64,000 nucleotides of DNA from assembly GCF_018619435.1 (NCBI RefSeq), contig NZ_JAHFZF010000015.1:1-64000 (forward strand), written 5' to 3'. Each line of letters starts with the position of its first letter. Position 1 is the first letter of the stretch. This document shows, piece after piece, positions 36,291-43,010 of this stretch. Made by a program: the position numbers and the translations under genes. The notes under the pieces were generated by a model. The model was not told the DNA's origin, ran no database searches, and was given only the letters and a program-made list of their open reading frames with translations. The stretch comes from Rhodoferax sp. U11-2br. Lineage in GTDB: Bacteria > Pseudomonadota > Gammaproteobacteria > Burkholderiales > Burkholderiaceae_C.

Positions 36291-37139
36291 TCAGTCTCCG
36301 GGGCGTTGCGCTTGCGGGCAAGGCACCTGGATCAGTTCATGGGCGGCCTGACGGCTCTCGCCGAGCTTGAGGGCGCTGAGCGCACCACCCCAGACACAGC
36401 CGGTGTCCAGTGACAAGACATCTGTGCGGCCCAGCCAACCCAGGGTCGACCAGTGGCCAAACGCCACACACGCATCGGCAGTCTGGCGGCCCGGCACCTC
36501 AAACCAGGGCAAATAGCCGGCTGGTGCCGCAGCCGGGCCGTCGGTGACAGAGAACTCCATCTCGCCCTGTGGCGTACAAAAACGCAGCCGTGTCAGCGCA
36601 TTGACGATGACACGCAGCCGCTCAACGCCGGTTAGTGCATCACTCCAGCCAGCGGGTGTGTTGCCATACATCTGGTGCAGGAATTCTGGCAGCCCGGCGC
36701 TGCACAACACGCTTTCCACTTCGCTCGCGAGTGCCATGGTTTTTGTAGCACTCCAGCCAGGCAGGATACCGGCGTGGACCATCAAATACTCTGAACCTTG
36801 GTGCTGCAGCTGGATCGCCAGGCGCTGCTGGCGCAGCCAATCGAGCAGGGCGGTCCGGTCTGGTGCGTTCAGCACACCCTCCAGGGTGTCCTTGCGTCCC
36901 GGTTTGCGGGCGCCGTGTGCCGCCGCCAGCAGATGCAGGTCGTGGTTGCCCAGGAGGCACTGCGCAGACTGGCCGTAAGCCATCAGTCGGCGCAATACGC
37001 CAGCAGAGTCCGGCCCCCTGTTGACCAGGTCGCCCAGAAGGTAGATCGTGTCGCGGCTGGGTGAGAAAGAAATGGTGTCGAGCAGGTGTTGCAGAGCGCT
37101 ATCGCAGCCCTGCACATCACCAATCAGGTAAAGTGCCAT
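36291..37139 (-). CDS. apaH: Symmetrical bis(5'-nucleosyl)-tetraphosphatase
   Basis: 282 aa metallophosphatase that splits Ap4A into two ADP, and can remove Np4 caps from RNA. Motifs GDVQGCDSAL, GDLVNRGPDS, GNHDLHLLA and MVHAGILPGW are those of ApaH. Start MALYLIGDVQGC chosen. The frame is open 92 codons further but lies across the next gene. The start is only 24 bases from that of the divergent CBS-domain protein. Confidence 0.96.
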   Translation of the reverse strand: MALYLIGDVQGCDSALQHLLDTISFSPSRDTIYLLGDLVNRGPDSAGVLRRLMAYGQSAQCLLGNHDLHLLAAAHGARKPGRKDTLEGVLNAPDRTALLDWLRQQRLAIQLQHQGSEYLMVHAGILPGWSATKTMALASEVESVLCSAGLPEFLHQMYGNTPAGWSDALTGVERLRVIVNALTRLRFCTPQGEMEFSVTDGPAAAPAGYLPWFEVPGRQTADACVAFGHWSTLGWLGRTDVLSLDTGCVWGGALSALKLGESRQAAHELIQVPCPQAQRPGD

Positions 37140-37163
37140 GGTCTTGATTGTCGTTTGTACCGC

Positions 37164-38462
37164 ATGGAATTTTTGCTGATTGTTTTTCTGACCCTGCTCA
37201 ATGGTGTGTTTGCCATGTCTGAGCTGGCCCTGGCGGCGAGCCGCAAATCGCGCCTGAGCGCGATGGCTGAAGGGGGAGACAAGGGCGCGCAGGCCTCGCT
37301 GACGCTGCTGGCCAACCCCAACCAGTTTCTCTCCACCGTACAGGTGGGCATCACCTCGATCGGTGTGCTCAACGGCATTGTGGGTGAGGCTGCGTTCAGC
37401 GATGGGTTGGCGCACTGGTTACACACGCTGGGTGTGGCGGAAAAAGCGGCCGCCTTGTCGGCCACTGCGCTGGTGGTGACACTGATCACCTTTACCACCA
37501 TCATTTTTGGGGAACTGGTGCCCAAACGGATTGGCCAGCTTTACCCGGAGTTGGTGTCACGTTGGGTGTCCCGGCCGATGTTGTGGCTGGCACGGGCGGC
37601 GGGGCCGTTTGTGAAACTGCTGTCGGGGTCGACCGCTGCCGTCTTGCGGCTGCTGCGCATCGACACCAACACCTCGCGCGCCATGACCGAAGAGGAAATC
37701 ACTGCGAGCCTGGAAGAAGGGGTGGATGCCGGTGTGATCGAAGAACATGAGCACCAGATGGTGCAAAACGTGTTCAGCCTGGACGACCGGCCACTGACCT
37801 CGCTGATGGTGCCCAGTGCTGAGGTGGACTGGCTCGACGCCAGCATGACGGTGGCCTTGAGTCTGCAGAAAGTGGGCGCTGATGGGGCAGAAAAGTCGCA
37901 CTCCTGGTACCCGGTGTGCCGGGGTTCCCTCGACGATGTCATTGGCAAGATCAGCGTGGCGCGCTTGCTCGAACTCGGGGCCAACAGCTCGGGGACGCTG
38001 GCAGACTATGTCACCCCCGCCGTGTTTGTGCCAGAAACCCTCAGCGGCATGGAGCTGTTGGAGCAGTTTCGCGCCAAGGTGGGGCGCCTGGTGCTGGTGG
38101 TGGATGAGTACGGCGTGGTGCAGGGGCTGCTGACACCCTACGACCTGCTCGAAGCCATCACCGGCGAGTTGCAACCCGGTCTACAGGCCGATGCCTGGGC
38201 CACCCAGCGGGAAGATGGCAGCTGGTTGCTCGACGGCATGATGCCGGTGAATGAACTCAAGGCCCGGCTCGATATTGATGACCTGCCCGACGAGGATCGG
38301 GGCCGTTACAACACCGTGGCTGGTTTATTGATGGCGGTGAGTGGCCATTTGCCATCCATCGGCGAAAAAATCGTGTGTGACAACTGGTTGTTTGAGGTGA
38401 TGGACCTGGATGGCAAACGCATTGACAAGGTACTGGCAAGCTTGCTGCCCAGCGCAGAGTAA
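37164..38462 (+). CDS. CNNM/CBS-domain membrane protein (hemolysin C / CorC family)
   Basis: 432 aa. N-terminal DUF21 region with three to four hydrophobic segments, beginning MEFLLIVFLTLLNGVFAMSE and including FGELVPKRIGQLYPE. Two CBS domains follow (about 215-335; DRPLTSLMVPSAEVDWLD and LVLVVDEYGVVQGLLTP). A C-terminal transporter-associated domain follows (DGMMPVNELKARL ... DRGRYNTVAGLL). Members act in magnesium or cobalt efflux, and hemolysin is a historic name. ATG 37164 chosen because it matches the family N-terminus. Confidence 0.92.
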   Translation: MEFLLIVFLTLLNGVFAMSELALAASRKSRLSAMAEGGDKGAQASLTLLANPNQFLSTVQVGITSIGVLNGIVGEAAFSDGLAHWLHTLGVAEKAAALSATALVVTLITFTTIIFGELVPKRIGQLYPELVSRWVSRPMLWLARAAGPFVKLLSGSTAAVLRLLRIDTNTSRAMTEEEITASLEEGVDAGVIEEHEHQMVQNVFSLDDRPLTSLMVPSAEVDWLDASMTVALSLQKVGADGAEKSHSWYPVCRGSLDDVIGKISVARLLELGANSSGTLADYVTPAVFVPETLSGMELLEQFRAKVGRLVLVVDEYGVVQGLLTPYDLLEAITGELQPGLQADAWATQREDGSWLLDGMMPVNELKARLDIDDLPDEDRGRYNTVAGLLMAVSGHLPSIGEKIVCDNWLFEVMDLDGKRIDKVLASLLPSAE

Positions 38463-38474
38463 GCCGCCCGGTGT

Positions 38475-39245
38475 TCAGGCGCGGCCAGACAGGCGGTAGG
38501 CCAGTTGGCCCAGCAGTTCATGCAGGGCCAGGCGCCATTTCGCCACACCCTGATCCATCGAGTACTGTGACCAGGGTGTGCTGGCGCCACTGCGGAAGTC
38601 CACCGGGTACGCAGAGACGTTCCAACCCGCACGGCGAAATGAGGCCATGGCACGTGGCATGTGGAATGCCGAGGTCAGCAGCAGCCAGGGTTGTGTGGCA
38701 TCTACCCCCTCAAGTTGTCGGCTCAACACGGCGTTTTCATAGGTGGTGCGCGAGGCAGACTCCAACAGCAGCTGGCTGGAGGGCCGCCCCTGGCCCAGGA
38801 AGAACCGGCTGGCGCGCTCGGCCTCCGACGGGCCATTGGCAAACAGCTCACCTTCGCCGCCAGTGAACAGCACCGTCAACTGAGGTTGCTGGCGCAGCAG
38901 AGGGATCACCTCCGTCATCCGTTCGGCGGCGCCATTCAAGGCGCTTTGCTGCGGTGCGGTCCAGACATACGCGGGCTCCAGGGCGCCACCCAGAACAACC
39001 ACCCCCACATAAGCAGCCCCAAGCGTGTTGGGTGTAACGGCGGGGTACTGCGTCTCGAGTGAGCGCAAGACCATATTGGGCAAAGGCTCCCAGCCCAACA
39101 ACATCAGCAAGCCCAGTGCCGAGGCACACAAACGTTGGGCCCAGCGGGGGCGGGTGCGAATCAACAGAAGGCCGGCCAGCAGCAGGGCAGCCACCCAAGC
39201 CAGTGGCTGGGTCAGAAACATCAGCAATTTGGAAGCCAGAAACAT
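38475..39245 (-). CDS. YdcF/ElyC-family envelope protein (DUF218)
   Basis: 256 aa. Two N-terminal hydrophobic segments (about 6-28 and 37-52) precede a periplasmic DUF218 domain with VVLGGALEPAYVW, LLRQQPQLTVLFTGGEGE, SRTTYENAV and WLLLTSAFHMPRAM. The E. coli relative ElyC takes part in peptidoglycan and lipid-carrier metabolism. The exact reaction is unknown. An ATG 11 codons upstream is an alternative start. Convergent with the CBS gene, 12 bases between stops. Confidence 0.87.
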   Translation of the reverse strand: MFLASKLLMFLTQPLAWVAALLLAGLLLIRTRPRWAQRLCASALGLLMLLGWEPLPNMVLRSLETQYPAVTPNTLGAAYVGVVVLGGALEPAYVWTAPQQSALNGAAERMTEVIPLLRQQPQLTVLFTGGEGELFANGPSEAERASRFFLGQGRPSSQLLLESASRTTYENAVLSRQLEGVDATQPWLLLTSAFHMPRAMASFRRAGWNVSAYPVDFRSGASTPWSQYSMDQGVAKWRLALHELLGQLAYRLSGRA

Positions 39246-39284
39246 CGGGGTCAGTGGTGGTTGTGCACAGAAGAACAAAAAAGC

Positions 39285-39298
39285 ATGATCAAAATCAA
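39285..39298 (+). promoter_or_regulatory. FNR/ANR-like operator upstream of the Na+-decarboxylase operon
   Basis: ATGATCAAAATCAA matches TTGAT-N4-ATCAA at nine of ten positions. It lies about 46 bases upstream of the TATACT box at 39338-39343, which places it near -60 from the inferred start of transcription, a class I activator position. An AT-rich stretch separates them. Confidence 0.5.
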
Positions 39299-39337
39299 TG
39301 CTTTGTTAATGAATAATTAATGATTGTGGCAGGGGGA

Positions 39338-39343
39338 TATACT
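39338..39343 (+). promoter_or_regulatory. -10 box before the decarboxylase operon
   Basis: TATACT in the 194-base gap between the ElyC-like gene and the carboxytransferase gene. No good -35 hexamer stands 16-18 bases upstream, consistent with an activator-dependent promoter such as an FNR-controlled one. Confidence 0.45.
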
Positions 39344-39439
39344 GACCAGCAACAAAACACAGCGTCAAACCAGAGCCTGATTTTGACGCCTCAGTGTATT
39401 GGTGCCGCATGACACACAGCCACATAGACGGGAAATACG

Positions 39440-40993
39440 ATGACCCTACCGATTGAAGCCATGAACACCTTGCGCGATCGGCGCGAGAAGATCACCAAGC
39501 ACATCAACCCGGAGAAGCTGGCTGCCTTGCACGCCAAAGGCATGTTGTCGGCACGCGAGCGGGTGGAGAACCTGTTCATCCAGGGCAGCTTCCAGGAAAT
39601 GGGCATGCACGCCCACCACAACGCAGTGTCCTTTGGCATGGCGGGCCGTGAGTTGCCGACCGACGGTGTGATCACCGGTACCGGTTATGTGGGCAATATG
39701 CAGGTGGCGGCTTTCAGCCAGGACTTCCAGGTACTGGCCGGCACCATGGGCAAGATGCAGGCCCGCAAGATTGTGCGTTTGATGCGCCATGCATTGCGGG
39801 TGGGTGTGCCGATGGTCGCGTTCAAGGACTCGGGCGGTGCCCGGATTCAAGAGGGTGTGGATGCCTTGTCCGGTTATGGCGACGTTTTTTATTACAACGT
39901 GGCGCTTTCCGGTGTGGTGCCGCAGATTGCCGTGGTGCTGGGTCCATGTGCTGGCGGCGCGGCCTATTCACCAGCCTTGATGGACTTTGTCATCATGGCG
40001 CGGCACAACGCCTACATGTTCCTGACCGGCCCCGAGGTCATCAAGGCCGTGACCGGGCGCACCACCACCATGGAGGAAGTAGGCAGCGCCGAGATGCATG
40101 CGTCGGTGAGCGGCAACGTGCATTTCATCGCTGAAGACGACCAGCACGCGATTGCCCTGGTCAAAAGTCTGCTGTCCTACCTGCCCTCCAACAACACCGA
40201 AGAGCCGCCGCATGACCTGTCGGTGCCGATCGAGGAGCAGGTTGATCTGGGCATGGCCGAACTGATTCCCTCCGACTCATCCGAACCTTTGGACATGCAT
40301 GCGGTCATTCGCCGTCTGGTGGACCGGGGTGAGATGCTGGAAGTGCATGCCAACTTCGCCCGCAATGTGGTGGTGGGGTTTGCCCGCATTTCCGGCGCGG
40401 TGGTCGGCATTGTGGCCAACAACCCGATGGTGATGGCAGGCGCACTGGACATGGACGCGGCCGACAAGATTGCGCGTTTTGTGCGTACCTGCAATGTCTA
40501 CAACATCCCGCTGGTCACGCTGGTGGATGTGCCCGGTTTTCTGCCGGGTGTGGATGAGGAGCGTGGCGGCATCATCCGCCACGGCGCCAAGATGCTGCAT
40601 GCGTTTGCGTCTGCCACGGTGCCCAAACTCACGGTCATCTTGCGCAAGTCCTACGGTGGCTCTTACCTGGCGATGTGCAGCCAGGAAATGCGGGCCGACA
40701 TGGTCTACGCCTGGCCGTCGGCAGAAATTGCGGTGATGGGGGCCGAGGCTGCCGTCAAGATTTTGTACCGCAAGGAGCTCAAGGAAGCCGCCGACCCTAA
40801 GGCCAAGGCGGTGGAGTTGACCCAGCAGTACCGCGACGAGTTTGCCTCGCCCTATGCCGCCGCGTCCAACTTCTACATCACCGATGTGATTGACCCGGCT
40901 GACACCCGCTGGACCCTGGCGCTGGCCTTGCGCAAGACGCTGGGTAAACGCGAACTGCGCCCGGGCAAAAAACACGGCAACATGCCGCTTTAA
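39440..40993 (+). CDS. mmdA: Carboxytransferase subunit of a Na+-translocating decarboxylase (MmdA-like)
   Basis: 517 aa protein of the acyl-CoA carboxylase beta family, moving the carboxyl group from an acyl-CoA such as (S)-methylmalonyl-CoA to biotin. Crotonase-like halves carry KDSGGARIQEGVDALSGYG and GPCAGGAAYSPALMDF in the first half, and LVDVPGFLPGVDEERGG and RKSYGGSYLAMCSQ in the second. Alone it could be propionyl-CoA carboxylase beta. The three following genes (OadG-like, biotin carrier, OadB-like pump) make the Na+-pump decarboxylase reading much stronger. Methylmalonyl-CoA is the likeliest substrate by length and gene order, with glutaconyl-CoA as alternative. Confidence 0.85.
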   Translation: MTLPIEAMNTLRDRREKITKHINPEKLAALHAKGMLSARERVENLFIQGSFQEMGMHAHHNAVSFGMAGRELPTDGVITGTGYVGNMQVAAFSQDFQVLAGTMGKMQARKIVRLMRHALRVGVPMVAFKDSGGARIQEGVDALSGYGDVFYYNVALSGVVPQIAVVLGPCAGGAAYSPALMDFVIMARHNAYMFLTGPEVIKAVTGRTTTMEEVGSAEMHASVSGNVHFIAEDDQHAIALVKSLLSYLPSNNTEEPPHDLSVPIEEQVDLGMAELIPSDSSEPLDMHAVIRRLVDRGEMLEVHANFARNVVVGFARISGAVVGIVANNPMVMAGALDMDAADKIARFVRTCNVYNIPLVTLVDVPGFLPGVDEERGGIIRHGAKMLHAFASATVPKLTVILRKSYGGSYLAMCSQEMRADMVYAWPSAEIAVMGAEAAVKILYRKELKEAADPKAKAVELTQQYRDEFASPYAAASNFYITDVIDPADTRWTLALALRKTLGKRELRPGKKHGNMPL

Positions 40994-41018
40994 GTGAGCA
41001 ACAGCAACAGCTTGCAAG

Positions 41019-41345
41019 ATGAATAACCCAGTTCTTTTTTCGCTGCAAATCTACGGCATATCGATCGTCATCGCCATGTTGGTGGCGGTGTTGATCAAGG
41101 TGATGGTGTCCGTCACCGGGCGCCTGGAGCGCAGCACTGCTGCCAAGACGGTGCCTCATGGCGAAGTGTGTCCGGTCGCCGAGGGTATTCCGGATGAAGA
41201 TGTGGCGGCCTTGTCGGCAGCGATCTTCGCGGCGATTGGTGCGCACCATATTTTGCATATTTCGCCGACCCATCGCACCTGGTCCAGCCACGGCCGGACG
41301 GCACAACATACATCCCACGCCGTGTTGCAACGGCCTCAACATTAA
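41019..41345 (+). CDS. mmdD: OadG/MmdD-like small membrane subunit of the decarboxylase
   Basis: 108 aa. One N-terminal transmembrane helix (about 8-32, LQIYGISIVIAMLVAVLIKV), then a polar tail with PDEDVAALSAAIFAAIGAHH, a pattern common to OadG/MmdD delta subunits that hold the complex together. It lies 25 bases after the carboxytransferase gene. The family is weakly conserved, so the assignment rests on size, topology and position. Confidence 0.8.
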   Translation: MNNPVLFSLQIYGISIVIAMLVAVLIKVMVSVTGRLERSTAAKTVPHGEVCPVAEGIPDEDVAALSAAIFAAIGAHHILHISPTHRTWSSHGRTAQHTSHAVLQRPQH

Positions 41346-41359
41346 GGCAGGAAATCACC

Positions 41360-41758
41360 ATGACCCGATTGTTCAAAGTAACTGTCAATGGCCGCGAGTA
41401 TGACGTGGCGGTTCTGGAGCTCACGCCAGGTGCCGCGTCCACAGGTTCTCCTGCGGTACCGGGGCTGTCGGCAGAACCCGTGGCCGGTGGCGTAGCGGCT
41501 GCTGCACCTGTTCGCGCGCCCGTTGTGGCGGCTGCGTCAGCCGGGGCTGGCGACGAGGTGGCCCAGATGGGGGGGGTGATCGTCCAGGTCAATGTCAAGG
41601 TCGGGCAAACGGTGGCCGTGGGTGACAGTTTGTTGGTGCTCGAGGCCATGAAGATGAAGAACCATCTGCTGGCCAGCCGCTCTGGCACCGTGACGCGGGT
41701 TCTGGTGGCAGCGGGTGACGCGGTGGAAGGTGGTCAGCCCGTGCTGACCATCCAGTAA
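41360..41758 (+). CDS. mmdC: Biotin carboxyl carrier subunit of the decarboxylase
   Basis: 132 aa. The C-terminal biotinyl domain has VLEAMKMKNHLLAS with the biotinylated lysine in the AMKM motif and a second half VLVAAGDAVEGGQPVL. An N-terminal segment and a flexible Ala/Pro/Val-rich linker (about 35-65) precede it. Strong ribosome binding site AGGAAA. Carries the carboxyl group from the transferase to the membrane decarboxylase. Confidence 0.9.
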   Translation: MTRLFKVTVNGREYDVAVLELTPGAASTGSPAVPGLSAEPVAGGVAAAAPVRAPVVAAASAGAGDEVAQMGGVIVQVNVKVGQTVAVGDSLLVLEAMKMKNHLLASRSGTVTRVLVAAGDAVEGGQPVLTIQ

Positions 41759-41784
41759 TCCCGACACAGCTTGAGCCAAAAGCC

Positions 41785-42990
41785 ATGGAAAACCTGAGTT
41801 TTCTCAACCTGTTCCAGGGTATTGCGACCCTGGTGGCGGCCGACCCGGCCGTCATGTACGGTCGCATCTTTTTGATGCTGCTGGGTTTTTTGCTGATCTA
41901 TCTGGGGACTCGCGAGGTTCTTGAGCCCTTGTTGATGATTCCGATGGGCTTGGGCATGTCGGCCATCAATGCTGGCGTCATGTTTCTCGAAGGGGGCAAA
42001 GCCGGCACGCTGTTCATTGATCCACTGATGTCGAACCCGACCGATCTGGTCAACATCATGCAGATCAACTGGCTGCAACCGATCTACACCCTGACCTTTA
42101 GCAACGGTCTGATCGCCTGCTTCGTGTTCATGGGCATCGGTGTCTTGCTGGACGTGGGTTATGTGATGGCACGGCCATTTCAGAGCATGTTCATCGCACT
42201 GTTTGCCGAGTTGGGCACGATTGCCGTGTTCCCGATTGCGGTGTGGCTGGGTATGTCACCGGGTCAGGCGGCTTCGGTGGCCACCATCGGTGGTGCGGAT
42301 GGCCCCATGGTGTTGTTCACCTCGCTGATTCTGGCCAAAGACCTGTTTGTCCCGATCACCGTGGTGGGGTATTTGTACCTTGGCCTCACCTATGGCGGCT
42401 ACCCGTATTTGATCAAGTGGCTGGTGCCAGAACACATTCGCGGCATCAACATGTCCACCGACCGGGGTCCCAAGATCAGCCGGGCCCAAAAAATGGTGTT
42501 TGCGGTGGTGGTTTGCACGTTGTTGTGCCTGCTGTTCCCGGTAGCTGCACCGCTGTTCTTCTCGTTGTTTGTGGGCGTGGCGGTGCGTGAAAGCGGGCTG
42601 GAGTCTTTCAGCAAGCTGCTGGGCGAAACCTTTTTGTACGGCGCCACATTTTTCCTGGGCCTGACCCTGGGCGTGTTGTGTGAAGCCAGCACCTTGCTGG
42701 ACCCGGTGGTGCTCAAGCTGCTGTTGCTGGGTATGCTGGCGCTGCTCATTTCTGCCCTGGGCGGTTTGGCGGGGGGTTACATCCTGTACTTTGCTACCGG
42801 CAAGAAGTTCAACCCGATCATTGGTATTGCCGGAGTGAGTTGTGTACCCACCACGGCCAAGGTGGTGCAGAAGATTGCATCACAAGCCAACCCCTCGGCC
42901 ATCATCCTGCCGCAGGCGCTGGGCGCCAACATCAGCGGCGTGATCACCACCGCCATCATTGCTGCCACCTATGTGAGTGTGTTGCGCTGA
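41785..42990 (+). CDS. mmdB: Na+-translocating decarboxylase beta subunit (OadB/MmdB family)
   Basis: 401 aa integral membrane protein with about ten hydrophobic segments. It decarboxylates carboxybiotin and pumps Na+ outward. The conserved region ATIGGADGPMVLFTSLILA contains the Asp essential in OadB, and QALGANISGVITTAIIAATY is the conserved C-terminal helix. Last gene of a four-gene operon, ending 20 bases from the convergent pbpC stop. Energy conservation by this enzyme is known in fermentative bacteria. The FNR-like box upstream fits anaerobic use. Confidence 0.92.
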   Translation: MENLSFLNLFQGIATLVAADPAVMYGRIFLMLLGFLLIYLGTREVLEPLLMIPMGLGMSAINAGVMFLEGGKAGTLFIDPLMSNPTDLVNIMQINWLQPIYTLTFSNGLIACFVFMGIGVLLDVGYVMARPFQSMFIALFAELGTIAVFPIAVWLGMSPGQAASVATIGGADGPMVLFTSLILAKDLFVPITVVGYLYLGLTYGGYPYLIKWLVPEHIRGINMSTDRGPKISRAQKMVFAVVVCTLLCLLFPVAAPLFFSLFVGVAVRESGLESFSKLLGETFLYGATFFLGLTLGVLCEASTLLDPVVLKLLLLGMLALLISALGGLAGGYILYFATGKKFNPIIGIAGVSCVPTTAKVVQKIASQANPSAIILPQALGANISGVITTAIIAATYVSVLR

Positions 42991-43010
42991 GCTGAGCCAA
43001 GCCCGTTTCA

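Noticed and set aside
36735..36775. Repeat-like sequence inside apaH (GTAGCACTCCAGCCAGGCAG)
   Set aside because: It encodes the conserved ApaH segment around VHAGILPGW. Similarity to the repeat is limited and explained by the protein.
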